64,000 nt of DNA, from contig OY969558.1 in assembly GCA_963701065.1 (NCBI GenBank), positions 1 through 64,000 on the forward strand, in the 5' to 3' direction. This DNA is from Aquirickettsiella gammari (lineage in GTDB: Bacteria > Pseudomonadota > Gammaproteobacteria > Diplorickettsiales > Diplorickettsiaceae). Below are positions 28,905 to 37,653 of this stretch, piece by piece (position 1 is the stretch's first letter; every line of letters starts with the position of its first letter). Both the position numbers and the translations under genes were made by a program. The notes beneath the pieces were generated by a model. The model did not search any database. It worked only from the letters and a program-made list of their open reading frames with translations, and was not told the origin of the DNA.

Positions 28905-29141
28905 TTAAATTTTTTCGCCACGCTGACGCAGCATAGTAAGTACTTTATCAATGCCTTGCTTATCGATAATACGCAAGCCATGCGCACTTAACCTTAATTT
29001 AACAAAGCGTTTTTCGGTGGCCACCCAAAGGCGACGAACCTGTAAATTAGGTAAGAAACGACGTTTAGTTTTTCGGTTAGAATGGGATACATTGTGTCCC
29101 ACCATAGGGTGTTTACCCGTTATTTGACAGACCCTAGCCAT
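28905..29141 (-). CDS. rpmB: 50S ribosomal protein L28
   Basis: A 78-residue protein (same as E. coli L28) starting MARVCQITGKHPMVGHNVSHSNRKTKRRFLPNLQ, a strong family match. The ATG at 29141 is chosen over an in-frame start four codons upstream because MARVCQ is the family start. It is transcribed from the strong promoter at 29185-29213 together with rpmG. Confidence 0.97.
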   Translation of the reverse strand: MARVCQITGKHPMVGHNVSHSNRKTKRRFLPNLQVRRLWVATEKRFVKLRLSAHGLRIIDKQGIDKVLTMLRQRGEKI

Positions 29142-29184
29142 AATAGTCCCCAATGCAGATCATTTACTCTAAATAATGCCCGCT

Positions 29185-29213
29185 TTTATACCAAAAATGC
29201 GGCAGGCTGTCAA
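29185..29213 (-). promoter_or_regulatory. Strong sigma-70 promoter of rpmB-rpmG
   Basis: On the minus strand, a perfect TTGACA (29208-29213) and TATAAA (29185-29190) stand exactly 17 bp apart, between the radC stop and rpmB. It gives the ribosomal proteins a strong promoter independent of radC. Confidence 0.85.
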
Positions 29214-29218
29214 AAGAT

Positions 29219-29893
29219 TTACAATAATCCCTGACTGGCGAAAGAGGTTATCGCGCCTTCACCAATAATGATATGGTCTAATAAGCGGACATCAATCGCG
29301 GATAAAATGGATTTAATTTCTTGGGTAATTCGCTTATCGGCTTCACTCGGTTCTGCAATACCTGAAGGGTGGTTGTGCGCTAAAATCACGGCGGCGGCAT
29401 TATGTTCGTATACCTGCCTTATGAGCTCGCGCGGATAGATGGCCGCTTCATTAATGCTGCCATGAAATAACTCCTCGAAGTGAATAAAACGATGCGCATT
29501 ATCCAAAAATAAGCAGCTAAAGACCTCATAAGGATAGGGTCTTAGCTTGTGGGTTAAGTAATGGTAAACATCTTGTGGGTTTTCTAGCGCACTGTCGCGC
29601 TGGATGCTTTCTTGTAAACAGCGCGTTGCAAGCTCCTTGGCCGCTTGTATTTGGACATATTTTGCCAGACCTAAACCGAGTGTTTTTGAAAATTGCTCTA
29701 AACTGGCTGCTACGATGTGACGTAAGCTGCCAAATTGAAGCAAAAGATCTCGGCTAATATCTAAGGCGGTTTTTCCGCGAACACCGGTACGAACGAATAC
29801 GGCTAGCAACTCAGCGTCAGATAAGCCGGCTGCCCCCTGTGCTAGTAATTTTTCACGTGGGCGCTCCATTTCCGGCCAATTGTTGATAGACAT
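29219..29893 (-). CDS. radC: RadC-family JAB-domain protein
   Basis: A 224-residue RadC protein. An N-terminal helix-hairpin-helix part (SDAELLAVFVRTGVRGKTALDISRDLL...GLGLAKYVQIQAAKELATR) precedes the MPN/JAB metalloprotease-like domain with AVILAHNHPSGIAEPSEADKRIT, which keeps the HxH...D metal ligands. The biological role of RadC is unsettled; the old repair phenotype was traced to another gene. Its place upstream of rpmB-rpmG is the normal gammaproteobacterial order. A clear ribosome site (agggaagag) precedes the ATG. Confidence 0.95.
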   Translation of the reverse strand: MSINNWPEMERPREKLLAQGAAGLSDAELLAVFVRTGVRGKTALDISRDLLLQFGSLRHIVAASLEQFSKTLGLGLAKYVQIQAAKELATRCLQESIQRDSALENPQDVYHYLTHKLRPYPYEVFSCLFLDNAHRFIHFEELFHGSINEAAIYPRELIRQVYEHNAAAVILAHNHPSGIAEPSEADKRITQEIKSILSAIDVRLLDHIIIGEGAITSFASQGLL

Positions 29894-30013
29894 AGTAACT
29901 CTTCCCTAAGTTAGATTTATTATTTTCAGGACAGGTAATTATATTAAATTTAGCCGCATTTAAATATAAGTCTAATGCTTAAATATACGTATTGTACGTA
30001 ACAGAGGGTCTAT

Positions 30014-30544
30014 TTAGATGTCGCTAGTCGGTATTTTAAATTTAAAGGCTTCTTGAGCAAGCGGTGTAGAAAGCGGTATATCAATAATAGCCATAATAGT
30101 CTGCCATTCAATTTGGGTCAGCGGCATAACGGACAAACGGTTTCCTTTTTGTAATAAACGCATATTTTTAAGCAAGGGCTGTTTTTTGAGCTGTGGTAAA
30201 GAAATAATGGATTTGAATATCTTGATAAGTTGCACATCGACGGCATACCAACGCGGCTTAGTCACCACACTTTTGGGATCATAGTGATGATCATCGATTT
30301 GAAAAGCGGTTTTATCCGGATAAGCACTTTTTGCTATTTTGACAAAACCCACTATGCCAGGAGTACGACAACTGGAATGATAAAAAAAAGCTAAATCACC
30401 TTCTTGCATCGTGCGTAAAAAATTCCGTGCTTGGTAATTACGTACTCCATCCCAACTTTCAGTTTGTTGTGGCCGCTTAGCCAGGTCTTCAATACTAAAG
30501 CAACGGGGTTCAGATTTCATCAGCCAATAGCGAGGATTATTCAT
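30014..30544 (-). CDS. EVE-domain protein (THYN1-like)
   Basis: A 176-residue single-domain EVE (PUA-like) protein. Visible family features are RYWLMKSEPRCFSIEDL, WDGVRNYQARNFLR, GDLAFFYHSSCRTPGIVGFVKIAKSAYPD and PRWYAVDVQLIKIF. The aromatic-cage fold is known to bind modified bases in DNA or RNA. Bacterial members are often near translation or modified-DNA defence genes. Here the neighbours are proS and radC, so a housekeeping role is more likely. The gene is downstream of proS on the same strand with a 122-bp gap. Confidence 0.92.
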   Translation of the reverse strand: MNNPRYWLMKSEPRCFSIEDLAKRPQQTESWDGVRNYQARNFLRTMQEGDLAFFYHSSCRTPGIVGFVKIAKSAYPDKTAFQIDDHHYDPKSVVTKPRWYAVDVQLIKIFKSIISLPQLKKQPLLKNMRLLQKGNRLSVMPLTQIEWQTIMAIIDIPLSTPLAQEAFKFKIPTSDI

Positions 30545-30666
30545 AGGGTTTCTATCTCTTAAATAGCTTTAAATAGCATGCGTATAGGTCAACTTTTTCA
30601 AAGCTCGATAAAAATAGCATTTACTGCGCGAGTATGGATTATCTGGAAAATTTACATCGTGGTTTT

Positions 30667-32382
30667 TTACGGCTCTAAAGTTGGAATCTTTTCATTTAAA
30701 AAACGCGCGATTTGGTCTATTTTAATGATTTGTTCCGTTTTTTCAATTCGACCTTTATATTGCAAGCTTTTTTCCTGTAAGCTTTTTTCATTGATTACCA
30801 GCCGATGTGGAATACCCATCAGGTCATTGTCAGCAAACAGTAAACCGGGTCGTTCTTGTCGGTCATCTAATAATACCTCAAAATTGAGTTCAGTGAGTTG
30901 TTGATAGAGTAAGTCCGACGCTTGCTTGACTAAGTCTGAGCGATGGTAGGCAATGGGCACGATAACGACTTGGAACGGCGCCATCGCCTCGGGCCAAATA
31001 ATGCCGCGTTCATCGTGATTTTGCTCGATAGCAGCGCCTACTATCCGTGATATACCAATGCCATAGCAGCCCATTTCCATGGGTTGTAAACGGCCATCTT
31101 CGCCGGTGATTTGCGCATTCAGAGCTAAGCTGTATTTATTACCTAATTGGAAAATATGACCCACTTCTATACCACGCTGCATTTTCAAATGTCCTTTACC
31201 GTCAGGGCTTAAATCACCGACTCGCACTTGACGTAAATCGGTGACTTTGGGCAGTGGACAATCGCGTTGCCAATTGGCGTGCCTAAAGTGAAAACCCTCT
31301 TCATTGGCACCGCAAACAAAATCAGCCACAACAGCCGCTGCGCTGTCAACGATGAAGGGGATAGATAAGCCAATAGGACCTAGATAACCAATAGCGCTGC
31401 CAGTGGCTGCCTCGATCTCGGCTTCTTCAGCTAATTTTAAAGGATAAGCCACTTCGGCTAATTTTTCGGCTTTAGTAGGATTTAATTCATGGTCTCCTCG
31501 GAGCACTAGACCTATTAAAGGCTGTTCTCTACCTTTTACCACCAGTAGTTTAAGACAATGTGACGGGTCAGTTTTTAGATAGGCACTCACCGCCGCGATG
31601 GTTTTTTGGCCGGGTGTTGGTTCTTTGCTTAAGGGGGCTGATGGCTTTGGACGGTCGAGCGGCGTCAAGCAGGTCGCAAGTTCTGCATTCGCTGCATAAT
31701 CACTCTGGTCACTATAGAATATTTGATCCTCTCCGGTCTGGGCTAATACTTGGAATTCTTGTGATTGACTCCCGCCAATATTACCGGTATCGGCTAAAAC
31801 AGCACGAAACTTAAGCCCTAAGCGGGTGAAGATGCGGCAGTAACTGTCATACATTTTATGATAGGTTTCATTGAGTGAGGTTTTATCGCGATGAAACGAA
31901 TAAGCGTCTTTCATAATGAATTCCCGTGCGCGCATGACGCCAAAGCGTGGACGAATTTCGTCGCGAAATTTGGTTTGTATTTGGTAAAAAATAAGCGGTA
32001 GCTGCTTATAACTACGTAATTCATTACGCAGTAGTTGGGTAATGACCTCTTCATGCGTAGGTCCAAAGCAAAATAAGCGCTGATGTCGATCGGTAATGCG
32101 TAATAACTCAGGTCCATAGGCATCCCAACGCGCTGACTCCTGCCAGAGTTCGGCGGGTTGAAGGTTCGGCATGAGAATTTCTTGTGCGTTGATGCGATTC
32201 ATTTCCTCACGAACAATCGCTTCTACCTTGCGTAGTACGCGTAAACCTAAAGGCAACCAGGTATAAATTCCGGAGGCCAGTTTACGGATCATTCCGGCCC
32301 GTAACATGAGTTGATGGCTCTTGACCTCTGCATCGGCCGGGGCTTCTTTTAGTGTGGGTAAATAGAGGTGAGAGCACCGCAT
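30667..32382 (-). CDS. proS: Prolyl-tRNA synthetase (bacterial type)
   Basis: Charges tRNA-Pro. At 571 residues it is the bacterial form with the inserted YbaK-like editing domain (about 225-385), which removes alanine mischarged onto tRNA-Pro. The class II motifs are present: GIYTWLPLGLRVLRKVEAIVREEMN, FCFGPTHEEVITQLLRNELRSYKQLPLIFYQIQTKFRDEIRPRFGVMRAREFIMKDAYSFH, and the C-terminal MGCYGIGISRIVGAAIEQNHDERGIIWPEAMAPFQV, leading to the anticodon-binding domain. It is monocistronic or the head of a proS-EVE unit. Confidence 0.97.
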   Translation of the reverse strand: MRCSHLYLPTLKEAPADAEVKSHQLMLRAGMIRKLASGIYTWLPLGLRVLRKVEAIVREEMNRINAQEILMPNLQPAELWQESARWDAYGPELLRITDRHQRLFCFGPTHEEVITQLLRNELRSYKQLPLIFYQIQTKFRDEIRPRFGVMRAREFIMKDAYSFHRDKTSLNETYHKMYDSYCRIFTRLGLKFRAVLADTGNIGGSQSQEFQVLAQTGEDQIFYSDQSDYAANAELATCLTPLDRPKPSAPLSKEPTPGQKTIAAVSAYLKTDPSHCLKLLVVKGREQPLIGLVLRGDHELNPTKAEKLAEVAYPLKLAEEAEIEAATGSAIGYLGPIGLSIPFIVDSAAAVVADFVCGANEEGFHFRHANWQRDCPLPKVTDLRQVRVGDLSPDGKGHLKMQRGIEVGHIFQLGNKYSLALNAQITGEDGRLQPMEMGCYGIGISRIVGAAIEQNHDERGIIWPEAMAPFQVVIVPIAYHRSDLVKQASDLLYQQLTELNFEVLLDDRQERPGLLFADNDLMGIPHRLVINEKSLQEKSLQYKGRIEKTEQIIKIDQIARFLNEKIPTLEP

Positions 32383-32697
32383 AGTGGTTAATCCTGAAAA
32401 TTATAAATAATTGGGGTTAAAGACTACTATAGTATGAGTCGATTATTCCAATCATTGTAAAAGTTTTACCGCCAAATGCCTATTGGCCTGCGTTAAGGCG
32501 ATAAAAAATGACTAAGTTGTGACGAAATGGAATCAAGCGGCACTTAAAATAAGATGCGAGTTAAGCTGGCCAAACTATAGACACTGGATTAAAATGCCGA
32601 TTAATTCGGTTAGCTTGGTTTGCAGCGACTGATAGGCGTAAACTCGCTATACTGACATGATAAATTTAACTAAACGCGGAAAAGATTGAGGAACATT
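32383..32697. other. Divergent intergenic region proS / fmdB
   Basis: These 315 bases between divergent genes hold no reading frame of note. They should contain the proS promoter (minus) and the fmdB-aspS promoter (plus). A possible plus-strand -10 box TATACT is at 32648-32653, 45 bp before the fmdB start, but no -35 box fits at normal spacing. The phrase gttttaccgccaaatgcc near 32462 resembles sequences at 39672 and 46751. Confidence 0.4.
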
Positions 32698-33048
32698 ATG
32701 CCTATTTACGAATATCAATGTGCTGCTTGTGGCCATACTTTCGATACTATTCAAAGCTTTAAAGAGGAAGTCTTAGTCGATTGCCCCGTTTGTAAGGAAC
32801 AGACACTTAAAAAATTAGTTTCTGCATCCGCTTTCCACTTAAAGGGTAGTGGTTGGTATGTGACGGATTTTAAGAATCCAGCTCAAACCAAAACCGATAA
32901 AGCCGAAAATAATAAAGAAATAGGTCCTAATAAGGAAATTGAAACCAGTAAAGAAACCCACAAAGACGATAAGGTAAAAGATACCGACGCAACAAAACCC
33001 GTAGCAAAAACAAACAAGGCCGACACATCGGGCGAAAAATCCTCTTAA
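32698..33048 (+). CDS. FmdB-type zinc-ribbon regulatory protein with Lys-rich tail
   Basis: Residues 1-40 are the FmdB/CxxC_CxxC_SSSS zinc ribbon: MPIYEYQCAACGHTFD...VDCPVCKEQTLKKLVSASAFHLKGSGWYVTDFK. From about residue 60 the tail is low-complexity, rich in Lys, Asp, Glu and Thr, and probably disordered. The protein has 116 residues from ATG 32698 (gagg five bases upstream). FmdB genes upstream of aspS are common in gammaproteobacteria. The molecular role is unclear, though the fold suggests RNA or protein binding. Confidence 0.85.
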   Translation: MPIYEYQCAACGHTFDTIQSFKEEVLVDCPVCKEQTLKKLVSASAFHLKGSGWYVTDFKNPAQTKTDKAENNKEIGPNKEIETSKETHKDDKVKDTDATKPVAKTNKADTSGEKSS

Positions 33049-33061
33049 TTTAAGAAATATT

Positions 33062-34834
33062 ATGCAAAGAACACATTATTGTAATGAATTAAATAAAGGC
33101 AGCGTGAATGAATCCGTTCAAGTTTGTGGCTGGGTTCACCATCGACGTGACCATGGCGGTATTATTTTTATCGATTTACGCGATCGCAGCGGATTGTTGC
33201 AGATCGTATTTAATCCGGAGCAGGCGACACTTTTTAAACAAGCGGAAACACTACGAAATGAATATGTGGTGAAAGTTGAAGGAAAGGTTTGTTTACGCCC
33301 AACAGGGACTGAAAATGTCAATTTAAAATCAGGCCAAATAGAATTACAGGCGAGGCAACTTGTTATCTTAAACGTATCGGCGCCTTTACCGATTTCAATT
33401 GATGCCTATACACCGGTTAGTGAAGAAGTGGCATTACGTTATCGTTATCTTGATTTACGTCGACCGGAGATGCAAGCACGTTTTTTATTGCGTACACACG
33501 TGGTACAACGGATGCGACGTTTTTTTGATGAGCGAGGATTCTTGGATATCGAAACACCGGTGCTGACCAAAGCAACACCCGAAGGCGCACGGGATTATTT
33601 GGTCCCGAGTCGTGTTCATCCGGGCGAATTTTATGCCTTACCACAGTCACCGCAGCTATTTAAGCAGTTACTGATGATGTCAGGGTTTGATCGTTATTAT
33701 CAAATTGTACGTTGTTTTCGCGATGAGGATCTGCGCGCCGATAGGCAACCTGAATTTACCCAGCTCGATATGGAAATGTCATTTTGTGATGAAGCGGATA
33801 TCCAAACACTCAATGAGGCCTTGATAAGGGATTTATTCGAAAATTTATTACAGGTTTCTTTACCTCAACCCTTTCCTCGCTTGAGTTATGCGCAGGCGAT
33901 GCAACGTTATGGCAGTGATAAACCGGATTTGCGTATTTCTTGGCAATTAGTCGATATCGCCGATTTGGTTCAAGCGATCGAGTTTAAGGTTTTTTCAGTG
34001 CCGGCTCAGGATCCGCAAGGGCGAGTAGCGGCTTTACGGATCCCGCAAGGTGCTGACTTAAGTCGTAAGGCGATTGAGGATTATACCCAATACGTGGCCA
34101 TTTTTGGTGCTAAGGGTTTGGCTTATATCAAGGTCACCGATCGCCAAGCCGGTGCAGCGGGTTTGCAATCACCGATTTTAAAGTTCATGCCAGAGGCGAC
34201 TGTAGAGGCTATTTTGCAACGCGTCGGTGCAGAAACCGGCGATATGATATTCTTTGCTGCCGGTAAAGCGAAGACGGTGAATGAATCTTTAGGTGCTTTA
34301 CGGGTAAAATGTGCGCATGACTTTAAATGTGTTAAGGATGAATGGTCACCTTTATGGGTGGTTGACTTTCCCTTGTTTGAATTTGATGCAGAAGAAAAGC
34401 GCTGGCAAGCTTTGCACCATCCTTTTACGGCGCCTCAGGTCAATGAGGTGGCGCAATTATCAGCGAATCCAGCCACTTGTCTTTCCAGAGCCTATGATAT
34501 GGTTCTAAATGGCTGTGAAATTGGTGGTGGATCCATCCGTATTCACGATAGCCATTTACAATCGGCTGTTTTCGATCTATTAAATATGGGTGAGCAAGAA
34601 CAAAAGGAGAAATTTGGTTTTTTACTGGAAGCACTTAAATTCGGTTGTCCGCCGCATGGAGGGATGGCCTTTGGCTTGGACCGTCTTGTTATGTTGATGA
34701 CGGGGGCGAAATCGATTCGCGATGTCATCGCTTTTCCCAAAACACAGACAGCGAGTTGCCCTTTAACGCACGCACCGAGCCCGGTGAGTGCGCGGCAGTT
34801 AAGAGAGTTATCAATACAAATTGGTAAAAAATAG
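33062..34834 (+). CDS. aspS: Aspartyl-tRNA synthetase (bacterial type)
   Basis: Charges tRNA-Asp. At 590 residues it is the bacterial form with a GAD insertion domain. The N-terminal OB fold reads VQVCGWVHHRRDHGGIIFIDLRDRSGLLQIVF. Motif 2 is YQIVRCFRDEDLRADRQPEFTQLDMEMSF, and motif 3 is PPHGGMAFGLDRLVMLMTGAKSIRDVIAFPKTQ. It starts 13 nt after fmdB. In the ancestral gammaproteobacterial order yebC follows directly; here a membrane-protein gene intervenes. Confidence 0.97.
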   Translation: MQRTHYCNELNKGSVNESVQVCGWVHHRRDHGGIIFIDLRDRSGLLQIVFNPEQATLFKQAETLRNEYVVKVEGKVCLRPTGTENVNLKSGQIELQARQLVILNVSAPLPISIDAYTPVSEEVALRYRYLDLRRPEMQARFLLRTHVVQRMRRFFDERGFLDIETPVLTKATPEGARDYLVPSRVHPGEFYALPQSPQLFKQLLMMSGFDRYYQIVRCFRDEDLRADRQPEFTQLDMEMSFCDEADIQTLNEALIRDLFENLLQVSLPQPFPRLSYAQAMQRYGSDKPDLRISWQLVDIADLVQAIEFKVFSVPAQDPQGRVAALRIPQGADLSRKAIEDYTQYVAIFGAKGLAYIKVTDRQAGAAGLQSPILKFMPEATVEAILQRVGAETGDMIFFAAGKAKTVNESLGALRVKCAHDFKCVKDEWSPLWVVDFPLFEFDAEEKRWQALHHPFTAPQVNEVAQLSANPATCLSRAYDMVLNGCEIGGGSIRIHDSHLQSAVFDLLNMGEQEQKEKFGFLLEALKFGCPPHGGMAFGLDRLVMLMTGAKSIRDVIAFPKTQTASCPLTHAPSPVSARQLRELSIQIGKK

Positions 34835-34921
34835 GGAGATTATTTTTTATTTTTTTATGGTGATATCGCAGATAACAGCGATTGCGTATAATCAAATCTT
34901 TTTCGGGTAGTCACTCATCCT

Positions 34922-35743
34922 ATGTCACATTCTTTACCGCCCAACTTAGTCAAAGCCAGCACGGGGGATTATCGCATCCCCATTATGTCGATATTTAGGC
35001 AAGCGTGGCGCGGTGTGAAGGGGATGAAGAAAACCTTTTGGGGCGGTTTTGCCTTACTTTTCCTAACGCTATTTATTGTTTGTGTTTTATTAAGTTTGGT
35101 CGTAGCGTTGTATGTTTTTTTAGCGATCTATCCGCATAATATTATCTCTTCACTAGAGAGTGCACAACTAGGCGCCGATCCATTCTATAATCTATTAAAC
35201 TTTATCTTAGTGGGTATTTTAGAAATTTTGCGTTTGTTATTAACCGCTTCACTCGCTTATCTGGCCTTGAATCAACTGCGTCATCAATCAATTCAAGTGG
35301 AGATGGTTTTTGAGTTTCGTAAAGCGTGGCGGCCTTTGGTATTGATAGGTTTATTACTTTATCTATTTGATTCTGTAGTCCTTTCAGCGAGTAATTTTTT
35401 ACTTTATTATTACCAGTTAACACCGCAAATCTTTTATCTTGGTTTCGGCTTACGTTTTGTTTTGTTTGTTTTATTGTACACCTACATTACCATCGGTGTT
35501 TTTATGGCTATCTTATTGATTTTAGATCAAAAGATGCCGCTCAAAGAGAGTTTAAGCGTGGCCTTTAAATCGATTAATCAACATCTGGTAAAAAATATAG
35601 CTTTAATTTTATTGACCAGTTTTGCTTTTGTCGTGTTAACGTTGCTTACTTTAGGCATCGGTTTGATTTGGTTGTTGCCTATGGTATCTCTGGTTACGGC
35701 GATTCAATACAGTCAAATTTTTTGCGAAGGCAGTTTAGTCTAA
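34922..35743 (+). CDS. Unrecognised six-helix inner-membrane protein
   Basis: I cannot assign a named family. The 273-residue protein has a soluble N-terminus (about 1-38) and around six long membrane segments: near 40-66, 90-115, 135-158, 163-190, 193-205 and 225-260. A glycine-rich last pair LLTSFAFVVLTLLTLGIGLIWLLPMVSLVTAIQYSQIF is typical of DUF-type transport or envelope proteins such as YciC-like proteins, a guess from texture only. A -10-like TATAAT at 34887-34892 may give it its own promoter. It separates aspS from yebC and ends 16 nt before yebC, so it may be co-transcribed with yebC-ruvCA. Confidence 0.75.
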   Translation: MSHSLPPNLVKASTGDYRIPIMSIFRQAWRGVKGMKKTFWGGFALLFLTLFIVCVLLSLVVALYVFLAIYPHNIISSLESAQLGADPFYNLLNFILVGILEILRLLLTASLAYLALNQLRHQSIQVEMVFEFRKAWRPLVLIGLLLYLFDSVVLSASNFLLYYYQLTPQIFYLGFGLRFVLFVLLYTYITIGVFMAILLILDQKMPLKESLSVAFKSINQHLVKNIALILLTSFAFVVLTLLTLGIGLIWLLPMVSLVTAIQYSQIFCEGSLV

Positions 35744-35759
35744 ATAAAAAGAGCAGTTT

Positions 35760-36476
35760 ATGGCAGGACATAGTAAATGGGCGAATATTCAGCATCGAAA
35801 AAATAAACAGGATGCGAAACGAGGTAAATTATTTACTAAATTAATCCGCGAGATCACTGTCGCGGCGCGTATGGGGGGTGGCGATCTGAATAGTAATCCC
35901 CGTTTACGTTTAGCCGTCGATAAAGCCTTAGCCGCGAATATGACCCGAGAAACCATTGAGCGCGCCACTAAACGGGGTGCTGGTGGTTTAGATGGCGCGC
36001 AAATGGAACAAATACGCTATGAAGGCTACGGACCTAAAGGTGTTGCGGTATTAGTTGATACCCTAACCGATAACCGTAATCGGACTGTCGCTGAAATAAG
36101 GCATGCGTTTAGCAAATGCGGGGGTAATTTAGGCACTACCGGATCGGTGGCTTATTTATTTAGTAAAAAAGGGCTGATTACCTTTCCGCCGGGTTCTGAA
36201 GAAGCGCGTATTTTAGAAATTGCTTTAGAAGCCAATGCCGAAGACGTGATAACTTATCCGGATCAAAGTATTGATGTGTTGGTTGCCGAAGCCGAGTTTG
36301 CTGAATTAAAGAAGATTTATCAGCAAAACAATTTAACCATGGCCAACAGCGAAGTGACTTGGTTAGCCAGTACTCATGTTGATCTCAGGGATGACGATCA
36401 AATCAAGATGGAAAACCTCATTGAAATGTTAGAAGATTTAGACGATGTGCAAAATGTTTATTCGAATCAAGCTTAA
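35760..36476 (+). CDS. yebC: YebC/TACO1-family translation or transcription factor
   Basis: A 238-residue member of the YebC/PmpR/TACO1 family, with the invariant start MAGHSKWANIQHRKNKQDAKRGKLFTKLIREI and the core YEGYGPKGVAVLVDTLTDNRNRTVAEIRHAFSKCGGNLGTTGSVAYLF. Members have been described as DNA-binding regulators and, more recently, as factors helping ribosomes through difficult stretches. Its place before ruvC is standard. The ruvC ATG follows immediately after its TAA. Confidence 0.95.
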   Translation: MAGHSKWANIQHRKNKQDAKRGKLFTKLIREITVAARMGGGDLNSNPRLRLAVDKALAANMTRETIERATKRGAGGLDGAQMEQIRYEGYGPKGVAVLVDTLTDNRNRTVAEIRHAFSKCGGNLGTTGSVAYLFSKKGLITFPPGSEEARILEIALEANAEDVITYPDQSIDVLVAEAEFAELKKIYQQNNLTMANSEVTWLASTHVDLRDDDQIKMENLIEMLEDLDDVQNVYSNQA

Positions 36477-37028
36477 ATGATGCACTATCGGCTTAACAAG
36501 CCCATTTTGGCGGCGGAAAAATCGATTATCTTGGGGATTGACCCTGGTTCTTGTATTACCGGTTATGGGCTTATCCAAATTGAAAGCTCACAATTAACTT
36601 ATTTAGACAGCGGTTGTATTAAAGTAGCGAATAGTCCCTTTGCTGAGCGATTAGAAAAAATATTTACCGGTTTACAACAGGTAGTGAATCAATATCAACC
36701 GAGTGAAGTGGCCATAGAACAGGTTTTTTTTCATATCAATCCGAATGCAGCACTGAAATTAGGTCAGGCGAGGGGGGCAGCCTTAGTAGCCGTTGCTTGT
36801 GCTAAATTGTTAGTCAGTGAATATTCGGCCCGACAAGTCAAAAAATCGGTTGTAGGCTACGGTGCGGCGAATAAACAACAAGTACAACACATGGTGCGTG
36901 TGTTACTCAATCTGAGTAGTACGCCGACAGCGGATGCCGCCGATGCCTTGGCGATTGCGGTTTGCCATGCTCAAGTGCGACAGTCGGGCGGCATTCGACT
37001 CGGGTTTCGACGAGGAAGAAGACGATGA
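36477..37028 (+). CDS. ruvC: Holliday junction resolvase RuvC
   Basis: Cuts Holliday junctions during recombinational repair. The RNase H-like fold has its acidic residues in place: Asp in ILGIDPGSCITGYG, Glu in EVAIEQVFF, and two Asp in PTADAADALAIAVCHA. At 183 residues it has an N-terminal extension of about 17 residues compared with E. coli. The ATG at 36477 or the one at 36480 may be used. Its stop overlaps the ruvA start by 4 nt. Confidence 0.95.
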   Translation: MMHYRLNKPILAAEKSIILGIDPGSCITGYGLIQIESSQLTYLDSGCIKVANSPFAERLEKIFTGLQQVVNQYQPSEVAIEQVFFHINPNAALKLGQARGAALVAVACAKLLVSEYSARQVKKSVVGYGAANKQQVQHMVRVLLNLSSTPTADAADALAIAVCHAQVRQSGGIRLGFRRGRRR

Positions 37029-37627
37029 TCAGCCGATTAAAAGGGATATTGATTGAAAAACAGCCACCTTATTTATTAATCGAGGTGGCTGATGCGTTTA
37101 CTTATGAAGTACAAGCTTCGATGCACACCTTTTATCAACTTCCAGAATTAGGGCAGCCGGTTTTACTCTACACCCAGTTTATAGTGCGTGAAGACGGGCA
37201 CTATTTATATGGTTTTAGCGCCATACAAGAGCGTGCTTTATTCAGCCAGTTATTAAAGGTGAATGGTGTAGGGCCTAAGGTGGCCTTAGGTATTTTATCG
37301 AAAATAGCATGTTCTGAATTTATTGCTTGTATCGAACAACAAAATGTCCTGGCCTTACAAGCGGTGCCGGGTATTGGTAAGAAAACCGCGGAACGATTAA
37401 TCGTTGAAATGCGCGATCGTTTACAAGGTTTAAGTGGAATGGCATTAGTCAATCGGCGTGATGGCAACCCCAATGATTTGATAGCCAATTATCAGCAAGA
37501 CGCCATTTCAGCCTTAATGGCTTTGGGTTATAAAAACCAAGAAGCCAGTCGCGCGGTGTTACAGGTTAAAGACAATACACTTTCTTTGGAGTCATTGATT
37601 CGTCAAGCCTTGAAAAGTGTTGATTAA
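37025..37627 (+). CDS. ruvA: Holliday junction helicase subunit RuvA
   Basis: Binds the four-way junction and loads RuvB. From ATG 37025 (MISRLKGILIEKQPPYLLIEV) it has 200 residues, the E. coli length is 203. Domain I is the OB fold. Domain II has the two helix-hairpin-helix motifs (LLKVNGVGPKVALGIL and LQAVPGIGKKTAERLIVEMRDRL). Domain III is the C-terminal RuvB-contacting helices (DAISALMALGYKNQEASRAV). RuvB normally follows at once; here an antisense ankyrin gene lies between. Confidence 0.96.
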   Translation: MISRLKGILIEKQPPYLLIEVADAFTYEVQASMHTFYQLPELGQPVLLYTQFIVREDGHYLYGFSAIQERALFSQLLKVNGVGPKVALGILSKIACSEFIACIEQQNVLALQAVPGIGKKTAERLIVEMRDRLQGLSGMALVNRRDGNPNDLIANYQQDAISALMALGYKNQEASRAVLQVKDNTLSLESLIRQALKSVD

Positions 37628-37653
37628 TGGATAAAGTTTGAGTTTTTCTCACG

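Noticed and set aside
30014..30544. EVE-domain protein as part of a modified-DNA defence system
   Set aside because: Neighbours are proS, radC and ribosomal protein genes; no nuclease, methylase or other defence gene is nearby.
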